DNA of 13,959 bases from JBBQKP01 sp038326995 (GTDB taxonomy: Bacteria; Planctomycetota; Phycisphaerae; Tepidisphaerales; Tepidisphaeraceae). Numbering within the stretch: position 1 is the first letter of the stretch; each line of letters starts with the position of its first letter. Below the pieces are notes generated by a model. It saw only the letters and a program-made list of their open reading frames with translations. It was not told where the DNA came from and searched no databases. The stretch covers positions 1-13,959 of the forward strand of contig JBBQKP010000078.1 of NCBI GenBank assembly GCA_038326995.1, read 5' to 3'. The position numbers were made by a program, and so were the translations under genes. Positions 7,311 to 13,959 of this stretch are shown here, one piece after another.

Positions 7311-7832
7311 TCAACCTCTGCCCGCCTGCGGTTTCTTCCCGACCTGCGTGCTAAAGCTTTTCAAATAACTGATCCACATCATGCTTAGCCCGGCCTGATA
7401 TGAGCCGTCGATCACGCTGTCCATGTAAAACTGCGTGGGCGGAATGTGATTCTTTTCGGCGTTGGTGCCTTGATAAGTGACGGCTTGAACCGCCAGGCCG
7501 CGGCCGATCGGGCTCACCGTGACGGCCATATGCTTGTACGTTCCGGTCTCGCGGCCCTGTGAGTCGAGCACGCGCCCGACTTTTTTATCGAGCACTTCGA
7601 GCTCGGCGGTACTGACTTCGAACAGCGCACCCATCACGTACTTGCCAGCGTCATACTCGATATCGCCAATGCCCCCGCCCCAGTATTCGCTGAAGATTGG
7701 AAAACACAGCCGATAGTTGTCCAGTACGACGGCTTTGGACTTTCGTAAGGCGGGCGCGCGATGCCCGTGATGCCGCGACCACTCGGCGACGGCCTTGGCG
7801 TTGAGATTTGATCCGTATGCGAAGTAATTCAT
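7311..7832 (-). CDS. Gamma-glutamylcyclotransferase-fold (AIG2-like) protein lacking the usual catalytic Glu
   Basis: 173 residues. The opening MNYFAYGSNL is the substrate-binding loop signature of the gamma-glutamylcyclotransferase/AIG2 fold. GALFEVSTAELEVLDKK and the C-terminal PPTQFYMDSVIDG and GLSMMWISYL segments also fit the family. Active members cyclise gamma-glutamyl amino acids or gamma-glutamylamines to 5-oxoproline. In the usual alignment the catalytic Glu follows the Leu-Asp-x-x stretch (LDxxEG); here that position is V85 (LDKKVG). E95, ten residues on, is the nearest acidic residue and might substitute, but this is a guess. Either it belongs to a divergent subgroup or it is not a cyclotransferase. 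About 237 bases without a recognisable gene separate its start from the Lon-domain gene; only short AT-rich palindromes such as CAATTTAATTG (7881-7891) are visible there. Confidence 0.85.
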   Translation of the reverse strand: MNYFAYGSNLNAKAVAEWSRHHGHRAPALRKSKAVVLDNYRLCFPIFSEYWGGGIGDIEYDAGKYVMGALFEVSTAELEVLDKKVGRVLDSQGRETGTYKHMAVTVSPIGRGLAVQAVTYQGTNAEKNHIPPTQFYMDSVIDGSYQAGLSMMWISYLKSFSTQVGKKPQAGRG

Positions 7833-8069
7833 CCGTGTCCGGTTTGATCATCGACATCTCGCACAATCCGGCAAGAAATTCAATTTAATTGTCCACCAAC
7901 AGGTTGCAGCTTGTGATGGAATGATGCAATAAACCCACGATCCAGCACGCGGAGCGTCGAATCGAAAACATCAGGAATGACTCGCAGTTCCATCGCCGTG
8001 AAAACAACTAAGTGCCACCCCAAAAAAAATTCGTCGACAAACGGCTAGAGCGTGAGGGCCGAGCGTGCA

Positions 8070-8750
8070 CTAATTCAAGGACGAAACACTGCTGCGATGC
8101 GCGGGGTGTACCGGCGGATAAGCCGCCTCAAGCGCGTCGATGCCGATGCTCAGCCTGCGCGCCAAATCTGCCTCAGCCAGGATCAACTGCTTTAGTGCAG
8201 AATCTTCACTTAATGCGTGAAGCAGAATGTCCAATAGCATCGGCACTTCGATGCTGTGATTGTCGATGATGCGAAGCAGTTCTCGTGATGCCGCAGTCTG
8301 TCGCCTGAGGGCAGAATGAATACAGAGCGAGCGAAGCCGCAAACGCGAACGAAGCAGACAATCCTCACTCGCATTGATGTCGACGATTGGTTCAAGAACC
8401 GCACGGCGGTAACTCTTTCCTGCGATTTCTCTCACGATGTTTGCACGGATGGCCCCGCCTAAGACGAGATTGAATCGCCCATCGTCGAGCCGCTCGTATC
8501 GACTGACTACTCCGACGCAAACCACCTTGTGGATGTCAGGCCTGCCCATGTAGTTCTGCTTCCATCCGGGTGCGAGAGACGCCATCGCCATGATGGGCTT
8601 TTCTTCACGTTCCAAAACGTCCTCCATCATGTCGCGATATCGCTGTTCAAACAGATGAAGCGGCAACATTCCATGCGGAAGAAGAAGTACTTCTGGCAAC
8701 GGAAAGAGTGCGACATCAGACAGATCAACTTGGGCGAGGTCTCGCTGCAT
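8070..8750 (-). CDS. Stand-alone Lon N-terminal (LON substrate-binding) domain protein
   Basis: 226 residues. The N-terminus reads FPLPEVLLLPHGMLPLHLFEQRYRDM in sense (about residues 16-41), the hallmark of the Lon protease N-terminal domain. It is followed by the expected beta-rich part (VVCVGVVSRYERLDDGRFNL) and a helical C-terminal half. The AAA+ ATPase and protease domains of Lon are absent, and the length is normal for the bacterial stand-alone family (COG2802 type). In Lon this domain helps bind substrates; the role of the solo protein is not settled. It is the third gene of a minus-strand run, 37 bases after the CrtC-like gene. A -10-like TATACT at 8765-8760 could give it its own start, but no well-spaced -35 box is seen. 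Confidence 0.9.
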   Translation of the reverse strand: MQRDLAQVDLSDVALFPLPEVLLLPHGMLPLHLFEQRYRDMMEDVLEREEKPIMAMASLAPGWKQNYMGRPDIHKVVCVGVVSRYERLDDGRFNLVLGGAIRANIVREIAGKSYRRAVLEPIVDINASEDCLLRSRLRLRSLCIHSALRRQTAASRELLRIIDNHSIEVPMLLDILLHALSEDSALKQLILAEADLARRLSIGIDALEAAYPPVHPAHRSSVSSLN

Positions 8751-8787
8751 TTCAAATGTAGTATAGGCATGCTGATGTCATTCGACG

Positions 8788-9861
8788 TCAAATACGTTTG
8801 TCGATCGACATTTCAACCATTCGACCCAATAGCGGCCAGCGCAATCGATGCGGATACGCCACCTCGCAAAATGCCCGACATCGCCTTCCACGAGCCACGG
8901 CGTCATAAGTTAATCGCAGATAAAATGGCGTGTCATCAACGATTTTCGGATTGGTCATCACCAGTGCGTCGTCAAAACCAAGGCGCTTGGGATACCGCAA
9001 AAGCATCTTCGATAGTCCCGACCATTCGGCCTGCACCTTCTGAATCGGCATGTCACGCAACGCGCGAAAATCTCCTTCGACCAGATGCGGCTCGGGCATC
9101 AGGTTTCGGTCTTTCGGCACGGCGTAATGAAACGAATAAACATGATCGTTCATCAACACTCTGCCCCAGATCCATCGCGATAATCCCGGCCCCAGCGGCG
9201 CGGTGCCGAAGTTGTGATCATGGTAACCCAGGCCGGAAAATTCGATCGTCTGGCGCGCCTCGGGCGTGGTCAGCTCGATCGAACCGCTCGTGCTGCACAG
9301 CGGATTGGCAATGATCCAGCGGTGCTCAGCGCCGGTCATCTGCTGCGAAAGGAAAGTCCGCTGCAGTGGCGCGTGAGTCAGCTGTGGAGAAAACACCAGC
9401 TCCGCCGAAAGCGTATGGCCCTGGTGCGTCTTGGGGCCGCGGCCGGTGAGGGACCACGGCGTGCCGACGATCGAAAGTTTGAGTCGGCCGTCGGCGTCAC
9501 GCGTCAGCGTGTTCGGGCCGATGCGAACATTCACCTCGGTTGACGATGCGGCGAAATCTTCGGGCTTATACTGCGTCATGAACTGATGCAGAACCTTGCC
9601 GCCTCGGTATACGCATAGATAAACGCACGGATACTCGCACGGGAACGGCGGTGCGTGCTGGGTTGGCTTTCTCGCGTATTTCTGATGACGCCGGAGATAC
9701 TCCGCGTGCCAGATGAAGCCTTCCAAAAAAATCACCACCACCTGCGTGTCGGTCGCGGGGTCTTCCGCATCAAAATACCACCACTCATACCCTCCGGGCG
9801 ATTGAACGGCGTGCCACGCGTCGTGGGCGGCGGGAGATTGATAAGGCTCCAGGATCGTCAT
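8788..9861 (-). CDS. CrtC-like (carotenoid 1,2-hydratase / AttH lipocalin-like) protein
   Basis: 357 residues. Two motifs are diagnostic: GGYEWWYFDA at residues 23-32 and GLGYHDHNFG at about 210-219, both typical of the hydroxyneurosporene synthase (CrtC) family and of the wider double-lipocalin AttH/CrtC group. RWIWGRV and the YSFHYAVPKDR segment after the second motif also fit. CrtC adds water across the terminal 1,2 double bond of acyclic carotenoids; related lipocalin-like proteins in non-photosynthetic bacteria have unknown ligands. There is no signal peptide, so it is probably cytoplasmic or peripheral. It follows the HEAT-repeat lipoprotein by 63 bases and precedes the Lon-domain gene by 37, consistent with one transcript. 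No phytoene synthase, desaturase or cyclase is in the window, so carotenoid activity is possible but not supported by context. Confidence 0.82.
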   Translation of the reverse strand: MTILEPYQSPAAHDAWHAVQSPGGYEWWYFDAEDPATDTQVVVIFLEGFIWHAEYLRRHQKYARKPTQHAPPFPCEYPCVYLCVYRGGKVLHQFMTQYKPEDFAASSTEVNVRIGPNTLTRDADGRLKLSIVGTPWSLTGRGPKTHQGHTLSAELVFSPQLTHAPLQRTFLSQQMTGAEHRWIIANPLCSTSGSIELTTPEARQTIEFSGLGYHDHNFGTAPLGPGLSRWIWGRVLMNDHVYSFHYAVPKDRNLMPEPHLVEGDFRALRDMPIQKVQAEWSGLSKMLLRYPKRLGFDDALVMTNPKIVDDTPFYLRLTYDAVARGRRCRAFCEVAYPHRLRWPLLGRMVEMSIDKRI

Positions 9862-9924
9862 GAATCGTCACGAGTTCACTAGCCCTGACTCTGGCGGCTA
9901 ATCAAAATCACTCAGAAAAAGGGC

Positions 9925-10731
9925 TCATCGGCTCGTAAGCAATTCGAGCCACGCCGCCTCGTTGTAACGAAGGTCCACGCCATTCGACAGTCGATAAAGC
10001 GATCGGCGAGACTGCCAGGCGACCGCAAAGTTTTGACCGTTTAATTGTGAAACGAGGGCACGCGCGGAATCAAGCGAGCCGTAATGTCGCAAGGCCTCTG
10101 CCGCGGCGATGCGCACTTCGGGCGACTCCTGCGTGTCCTGCAAGACTTTGCGAAGCGCAAGCTCTGCCGAAGCGTCTGGCGCGCTCGAAAGCGCCTTGGC
10201 CGCCTCGAGGCGAACGCTCGCGTCGCCGTCGGATAGACCGCGTACGAACACAGGCTTCGCACCCGGATCGCGCGACCGAGACAACGCGCGAATCGCCGCC
10301 GCCCGCACCGTGTGATCGGTGTCGAGCAGCGACATGCCGCGATACACATCTGTATAGGGAAGGCCCTTGCCGAAACCCTGGCCGACGATCTTCGTGACCG
10401 CCTGCCGCCTGCGATCAGGGCTGGGGCTGTCCAGATCAATCGCCGCTGCGACGGGTGACCTTCCCGTAATGAGATTGATGGTCTTCTCTGGCAAATCGAT
10501 CAACGCCTGTCCGACCGATGACGTGAACGATTCGCTGGACTTGCCCGTGGGCTGGGTCGTGCCGATCGCGATTGCTGGGCGATCTTTGTCGCCGCGATCG
10601 CTCGATGATCTCAGCTCTCTTGGCAATGAGCGGTCGCCCGCACGAAACGCGGGCACGAGCCCGTCGAACGTGCATCCGAGTTGAGTGGATACGACAAAAA
10701 GTGAGAGAAATGTCGCGACGAAAATTCGCAT
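9925..10731 (-). CDS. HEAT-repeat lipoprotein
   Basis: 268 residues. The hydrophobic leader MRIFVATFLSLFVVSTQLGC ends in a Cys at position 20, so this is probably a lipoprotein, although Gln at -3 is unusual for a lipobox. A polar, Ser/Asp/Arg-rich linker (about 21-95) follows. From about residue 100 there are HEAT/PBS-type alpha-helical repeats: helices with HTVRAAAIRALSRSRD (about 140-155), ASVRLEAAKALSSAPD (about 171-186), PEVRIAAAEALRHYGS (about 204-219) and a final one to the end. The last repeat ends in a short segment with a Trp (YNEAAWLELL), similar to the tail of other planctomycete HEAT-repeat lipoproteins. The protein is likely a protein-binding scaffold at the cell envelope; no partner can be named. 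It is the first gene of the minus-strand run leading into the CrtC-like and Lon-domain genes. Confidence 0.88.
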   Translation of the reverse strand: MRIFVATFLSLFVVSTQLGCTFDGLVPAFRAGDRSLPRELRSSSDRGDKDRPAIAIGTTQPTGKSSESFTSSVGQALIDLPEKTINLITGRSPVAAAIDLDSPSPDRRRQAVTKIVGQGFGKGLPYTDVYRGMSLLDTDHTVRAAAIRALSRSRDPGAKPVFVRGLSDGDASVRLEAAKALSSAPDASAELALRKVLQDTQESPEVRIAAAEALRHYGSLDSARALVSQLNGQNFAVAWQSRRSLYRLSNGVDLRYNEAAWLELLTSR

Positions 10732-10907
10732 TGCGTGTTTGTCATTCGGATGCAGTCGTTCGTCAAGTTTTTGTTCAGCGCAGAGTCAGCGGCGCCGCAA
10801 CCGCGAAACGCAGATTGTCAGCATTTACTGATCCAAGGCTGTAACATGACTGTCGCGTCGCATGATTCAAAATGATAAGCGTTTCCTTCCCACTCACGAT
10901 TATCTCT

Positions 10908-10925
10908 GATTCTGGAAACAGAATC
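10908..10925. other. Perfect 7-bp stem with GAAA tetraloop
   Basis: GATTCTG-GAAA-CAGAATC is a perfect inverted repeat with a GNRA-type loop on the plus strand, 136 bases before the oxidoreductase start. There is no T-run after it on either strand, so it is not a standard terminator. It could be a 5' leader hairpin or a repressor-type operator. Confidence 0.5.
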
Positions 10926-11049
10926 GCACAGGTTAGAGACCCGTGCCACCTTAAGATTGTCATTGGCACCAGTCTATGACGGGTGTTGTCTTTGCCTAAA
11001 TGGATGCCAGAGATGTTCCCAACATCGATCTAAGACAGAGCGTTTGCCC

Positions 11050-11055
11050 AGGAGA
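11050..11055 (+). promoter_or_regulatory. Ribosome binding site of the oxidoreductase
   Basis: AGGAGA ends six bases before ATG 11062. It decides this start over the longer frame that opens at 10957, whose extra 35 residues are Cys- and Arg-rich and lack family resemblance. Confidence 0.75.
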
Positions 11056-11061
11056 GTTTCG

Positions 11062-12348
11062 ATGGAACGATCACACGTGACGTATCTCATCATCGGCGGT
11101 GGACCGGCCGCGGCACACGCCGCCGAGGCGATTCGTATGTCCGACGCCGAAGGGTCGATTCTCATCGTCGGGCGCGAAGTCACCAGGCCGTACGCGCGCA
11201 ACGAATTGTCCGGGGCGTATCTTCGTCGTGAAAAATCGCGGCACGATCTCTCCCTGCGTGGGCCGAGCTGGTACGTCCACGAAAAGATTCAGCTCCGCAG
11301 CGGGCAGCGCGTCGTCTTGATCGACACCGCACGAAAATTTGTCTCGCTCGATACCGGCGCGGAAATCGCCTTCGATAAGCTTCTCATCGCCACCGGCGCG
11401 ACCGCCCGGCCGCTGGCATTGCCCGGCGCGTCGATGTCCAACGTCTATCACCTCCGCTCGATCGAAGATTTCGACCGCCTGCTTAATGCGATCGTCGGGC
11501 CGATGACCGACGACCGCAGCAAATCCGAGATGCGCACGCCGCCGAGTCGCACGCGAGTCTGCGTCATCGGCAGTGGTCCGTTGGGCACAGAAGTCGCCGC
11601 GAGTCTTCGGGTGCTCAGCGCGAAGATCGAGTTGGTGTGCGGCGGAGCGCATCCTTGGCCCGAGATCGTCGGCCCGACACTCGGCGCGATCATTCATCAG
11701 TCATTATCGAAGCAGGGCGTGAACATTCACCAGGGCGTTCGCGCCATGAGTTTGCAGGGCGACGGCAGAGTGCAGCGGGTGTTGCTGAGCGATCAATCCG
11801 CGGTCGAGTGCGATCATGTGGTGGCGTGCGTGGGCGTGGATGTTTCTCGCGAATTGCTTCGCAGCACGCCGATCGCTGCCGAGAAGGGCATCCTCGCTGA
11901 TGAGTTCGGCCGAACCAGCGTGAGCGACGTTTTCGCCGCGGGCGATTGCTGCGCGATGTTCGACCCGCGCTTCGCCAAGCATCGCCTGACGCAGCACTGG
12001 GCACAGGCCGTCTACGCGGGCGGCATCGTCGGTGCGAATATGGCCGCGTCCGTCGTCGGCGGCGACATGAAACCCGTCAGCCAGCTCATCGGATATCTAT
12101 CCCAGCTCGACCCTCGAACGTCGATCCATCTCCAGAGCTGGGGCGAGGCACGTCTTATCGATTACCGAATTGTTCGCGGCGCTGGTAACGACACCGCCGA
12201 GATCGGCGCGGATCTCAATGGCAGGTGCGTTCACGTCAGCGTCATCGGCCGCGCCGACGAGCACGCGGTGCTCAAGAGTTTGGTCGAATCGCGTGCGCCG
12301 CTCACGACAATCGCCGAGCGTCTAAAGAATCCGGAAATGCCGCTGTGA
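11062..12348 (+). CDS. FAD-dependent NAD(P) oxidoreductase (ferredoxin reductase / AIF-like)
   Basis: 428 residues. The N-terminal FAD-binding motif is IIGGGPAAAHAAEA (glycines 12-14). RPYARNELSGAYL near residue 47 occupies the place of the RPxLSKE segment of the AIF and BphA4-type ferredoxin reductase groups. KLLIATGATARPL follows, then a second nucleotide-binding motif VIGSGPLGTEVAASL (G170, G172) for NAD(P)H, and VFAAGD (G294-D295), the second FAD contact. There is no CxxC redox disulfide in the usual place, so this is not a thioredoxin- or lipoamide-reductase type. The C-terminal 100 residues match in position the small dimerisation domain of the AIF/ferredoxin reductase groups. The likely role is electron transfer from NAD(P)H to a small carrier or acceptor that is not encoded here. 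It appears monocistronic, divergent from the HEAT lipoprotein and convergent with the glycosyltransferase. The family call is firm, the substrate unknown. Confidence 0.92.
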   Translation: MERSHVTYLIIGGGPAAAHAAEAIRMSDAEGSILIVGREVTRPYARNELSGAYLRREKSRHDLSLRGPSWYVHEKIQLRSGQRVVLIDTARKFVSLDTGAEIAFDKLLIATGATARPLALPGASMSNVYHLRSIEDFDRLLNAIVGPMTDDRSKSEMRTPPSRTRVCVIGSGPLGTEVAASLRVLSAKIELVCGGAHPWPEIVGPTLGAIIHQSLSKQGVNIHQGVRAMSLQGDGRVQRVLLSDQSAVECDHVVACVGVDVSRELLRSTPIAAEKGILADEFGRTSVSDVFAAGDCCAMFDPRFAKHRLTQHWAQAVYAGGIVGANMAASVVGGDMKPVSQLIGYLSQLDPRTSIHLQSWGEARLIDYRIVRGAGNDTAEIGADLNGRCVHVSVIGRADEHAVLKSLVESRAPLTTIAERLKNPEMPL

Positions 12349-12404
12349 GTCTTGTGTAACTTGCTCCCTCACGGTCGCGGCTCGTGATGGTGGTCGCCCG
12401 GAAT

Positions 12405-13640
12405 TCACACCGCCTCGATCAGCTCGCACGCGCGAAGCAGCGGAGTCTCGCAAGTAAATCGCGTCGCGATTTTGATCGCGTTCTGCTTGGTCTCTTGCGA
12501 AAGGATTTTAGAAAGCTCGCTCGCGACACGTCTGGGCGTGAACGAGCGCGGCCAGACAAAGCTGCCGCAGCCGAGTTGCTGAACTCGGTGCGCGTTGTCG
12601 GGCTGGTCGTGCGCCATTGGCATGATGAGTTGCGGGCACGCACTTTTGAGCGCTTGAGACGTCGTGCCGATGCCGCCGTGGTGGACGATTGCCGCACAAC
12701 GCGGCAATAGTTTTCCAAACGGTGCATAGGGCACATGGATGACGCCTGGCGGGAGAGATTGGGGAATCTGATCCACGTGCCGCGTGAGCAGCAGGCCCGG
12801 GCGTTTGAGCAAAGCGCACGCGTCGGCGGCGGTCTGGAAAAACTTGTTTGCGAACTTCATCGCACTGCCCGGCGTGAAGGCGATCGGCGCTTCGTTCGCA
12901 TCAAGAAACGCGAGCAGTTCAGCGGGCAACGGCGTGACGTCTCCCTCGTCATACATGGGGAAGCCCGCGAGTCGGGCGTTCTGGGGCCAGTCGGGCTGCG
13001 CGCGGCTGAACCATTCGGGCCAGAGTCCAAGCGTGAGATCGGGCGAATTCATCCACGAGCCCAGGATGCTTTTGACGCGTGCGAGGCCGAGTGATTTGCG
13101 AAGCTCATTGACAGAAGGCGCGATGGCGGGGTCGATGCTGAAACGGTCCGCGCCGCGCCAGAAATTTTTACGCATGAACATCGGCATGCGGTTGAGATCA
13201 AACGGAATCGGCAGGCGCGGAAGCTCGTAATGACTTCGAATGCAGATGGGCGCGAGATGAACGGTGACGACCTTGGCGCGGTGCGTTTCGCGGGCGCATA
13301 GGGCACCCATTGAAAGAGTGGAGGCAACGACGGTTCCGCCGGTTTCGATGGTGAACTCGCGGGCGAGGTTGTACGTGAGCTGGAGTGTTTCAGACGTGCC
13401 GCGAAGCACCGCAAGGCCGCCCTTTCGCGGGTGCCAGACGTCGGGGTTGTCAGTCCATGTGTTGAACTGCTCGGCGGTTCCGACGGGCGTAAATTCAATG
13501 CCGTTCTTCTGAATGAGCGGAGCGAATGTGGGATTGGTCGCGATTCGAACCGCGTGCCCGCGCGACCGCAAAACTTTGGCCAGGCCGATGAATGGATGAA
13601 CGTCGCCATGAGAGCCGACGGTGATGAGAAGGAAGGGCAT
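12405..13640 (-). CDS. Family-1 (UGT/MGT-like) glycosyltransferase
   Basis: 411 residues, the usual length of bacterial GT1 enzymes with the GT-B fold. The N-terminus LLITVGSHGDVHPFIGLAKVL carries H11, D13 and H15 around the acceptor-site loop. The C-terminal donor-binding half has FTPGSAM (about 255-261), VPYAPFGKLLPRCAAIVHHGG (about 303-323), the signature HHGGIGTTSQAL (320-331) and PMAHDQPDNAHRV (about 341-353). This is the erythromycin/rebeccamycin/zeaxanthin (CrtX)-type glycosyltransferase group, which moves sugar from UDP- or dTDP-sugars to lipophilic or aromatic hydroxyls. No signal peptide is present. It lies 87 bases downstream of mutM on the same strand and may share its transcript. 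A sterol, carotenoid or glycolipid acceptor is possible; nothing here decides it. Confidence 0.92.
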   Translation of the reverse strand: MPFLLITVGSHGDVHPFIGLAKVLRSRGHAVRIATNPTFAPLIQKNGIEFTPVGTAEQFNTWTDNPDVWHPRKGGLAVLRGTSETLQLTYNLAREFTIETGGTVVASTLSMGALCARETHRAKVVTVHLAPICIRSHYELPRLPIPFDLNRMPMFMRKNFWRGADRFSIDPAIAPSVNELRKSLGLARVKSILGSWMNSPDLTLGLWPEWFSRAQPDWPQNARLAGFPMYDEGDVTPLPAELLAFLDANEAPIAFTPGSAMKFANKFFQTAADACALLKRPGLLLTRHVDQIPQSLPPGVIHVPYAPFGKLLPRCAAIVHHGGIGTTSQALKSACPQLIMPMAHDQPDNAHRVQQLGCGSFVWPRSFTPRRVASELSKILSQETKQNAIKIATRFTCETPLLRACELIEAV

Positions 13641-13727
13641 GGTTCGTAAGAAGTGGATGGAGGTGTGTGAAGGGATCGGAGAGCTGAATCTAAAATCTGC
13701 GTTGATGTTCGGGTCGTAAGTTGTTCG

Positions 13728-13959
13728 TCAACGCTTTTGACATTCATTGCAGAAGTGGGTCGAACGTTGATGCACGATGATACGCACGATCGGAGCGGCG
13801 CATGCTTTGCAGGGCTGGCCCGCGCGATCGTAGACGACGTGAAGCAGTTGGAACATGCCGGGCTTGCCGTCTGCGTCGACGTAGTCTCGCAAGGTGCTTC
13901 CGCCCGCGTTGATCGCGGCGGTGAGGACGCGATGAATCGACTCGCACAGAATCGCTGCC
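13728..13959 (-). CDS. mutM: Formamidopyrimidine-DNA glycosylase, C-terminal zinc-finger part (5' end outside window)
   Basis: The last 76 codons of a minus-strand gene that enters from the right edge and stops with TGA at 13730-13728. The visible part includes GGSTLRDYVDADGKPGMFQ, then VVYDRAGQPCKACAAPIVR and QRSTHFCNECQKR. This is the end of the H2TH region and the complete C-x2-C ... C-x2-C zinc finger of Fpg/MutM, whose QRST segment (its Arg) contacts DNA. MutM removes 8-oxoguanine and other oxidised purines and has AP-lyase activity. The catalytic N-terminal Pro is outside the window. GGSTLRDYV favours MutM over Nei (endonuclease VIII). The glycosyltransferase gene follows 87 bases downstream. 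Confidence 0.93.
   Translation of the reverse strand, partial: AAILCESIHRVLTAAINAGGSTLRDYVDADGKPGMFQLLHVVYDRAGQPCKACAAPIVRIIVHQRSTHFCNECQKR

Larger units (their letters stand above)
10732..11061. other. Divergent intergenic region between HEAT lipoprotein and oxidoreductase genes
   Basis: 330 bases without a convincing gene, between two divergent starts, so it should hold both promoters. The visible structures are a GAAA-capped stem-loop at 10908-10925, a looser inverted pair GTGCCA ... TGGCAC around 10942-10970 and the AGGAGA ribosome binding site at 11050. I could not identify sigma-70 boxes with confidence. The oxidoreductase frame is open upstream to 10957, but the ribosome binding site favours the ATG at 11062. 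Confidence 0.6.

Noticed and set aside
7881..7906. Short palindromes CAATTTAATTG and CAACAGGTTG upstream of the cyclotransferase-fold gene as operators
   Set aside because: Arms of only four or five bases are frequent by chance and no second copy was found.
8020..8031. Run of eight A on the plus strand (T-run after the Lon-domain gene on the minus strand) as an intrinsic terminator
   Set aside because: The sequence before the T-run on the minus strand is only an imperfect palindrome around GTCGAC with no loop, so it cannot form a terminator hairpin.
8760..8791. TTGACG and TATACT on the minus strand as a sigma-70 promoter for the Lon-domain gene
   Set aside because: The spacing is 20 bases, too long for a standard promoter, and the -35-like part overlaps the stop of the upstream gene. 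Only the -10-like box is mentioned, as a weak possibility.
8529..9314. Plus-strand open frame of 261 codons opposite the Lon-domain and CrtC-like genes
   Set aside because: It spans the junction of two recognised minus-strand genes and has no protein-family features.
11071..11697. Minus-strand open frame of 208 codons inside the oxidoreductase gene
   Set aside because: It is antisense to the motif-confirmed FAD and NAD(P) binding parts; the Arg/Asp/Ala-rich product looks like a codon-bias shadow.
12369..12387. TCACG ... CGTGA hairpin between the oxidoreductase and glycosyltransferase genes as a bidirectional terminator
   Set aside because: The stem is only five base pairs with a nine-base loop and there is no T-run on either side; this is expected by chance.
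13049..13747. Minus-strand open frame of 232 codons overlapping the glycosyltransferase and the end of mutM
   Set aside because: Out of frame with both recognised proteins; Ser/Pro/Arg-rich without motifs.
13744..13947. Minus-strand Arg-rich frame of 67 codons at the right edge
   Set aside because: A neighbouring frame gives the unmistakable MutM zinc finger; the Arg-rich reading is its shadow.
1..13959. CRISPR array, tRNA or rRNA genes, insertion sequences, phage genes, toxin-antitoxin pairs or retron-like elements
   Set aside because: Read on both strands, no regular spacer-repeat pattern, no tRNA-like cloverleaf with CCA-type end, no transposase, integrase or reverse transcriptase motifs and no small paired genes of such systems were seen.

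Overview
The window most likely comes from a planctomycete, perhaps of the class Phycisphaerae. It is moderately GC-rich and densely coding. The beta-propeller gene starts with a short basic leader ending in CEARRLMA, which resembles the LEPR-XLL-type N-terminal motif of planctomycete exported proteins. A HEAT-repeat lipoprotein and weak or absent Shine-Dalgarno sequences at most starts fit the same group. The phylum call is an inference from protein style, not from a marker gene.

Layout from left to right:
- An Esterase-D-type alpha/beta-hydrolase lipoprotein, minus strand, cut by the left edge.
- A complete seven-repeat (probably seven-bladed) exported beta-propeller, plus strand.
- A fumarylacetoacetate-hydrolase-family enzyme, minus strand, convergent with the propeller gene.
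- A three-gene signalling operon, plus strand: membrane histidine kinase, single-domain response regulator, and a receiver-GGDEF diguanylate cyclase.
- A gamma-glutamylcyclotransferase-fold protein, minus strand.
- A minus-strand run in transcription order: HEAT-repeat lipoprotein, CrtC-like (carotenoid 1,2-hydratase/lipocalin-like) protein, stand-alone Lon N-terminal-domain protein.
- A monocistronic FAD/NAD(P) oxidoreductase, plus strand.
- A family-1 (UGT-like) glycosyltransferase, minus strand.
- The C-terminal zinc-finger end of MutM/Fpg, minus strand, cut by the right edge.

The only clearly integrated module is the signalling operon. The kinase senses something outside the cytoplasmic membrane and probably passes phosphate to the small receiver and/or to the receiver of the diguanylate cyclase, giving c-di-GMP output. 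The cyclase has an intact GGDEF active site and an RxxD feedback site. Kinase and cyclase start with the same short peptide (MSLFA-x-K), which suggests shared ancestry of the N-termini or a shared targeting tag. The CrtC-like protein and the UGT-like glycosyltransferase could both act on carotenoids, but no other carotenoid gene lies here, so that link is weak.

I see no tRNA, rRNA, CRISPR array, insertion sequence, transposase, integrase or phage gene. The window looks like ordinary chromosomal sequence with some small oddities: a 13-bp inverted repeat bracketing a start codon, an in-frame 30-bp-period repeat in the esterase, a GAAA-capped stem-loop upstream of the oxidoreductase, a cyclotransferase-fold protein that lacks the expected catalytic Glu, and three convergent gene pairs without a recognisable terminator. 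I did not find a convincing new multi-gene system.
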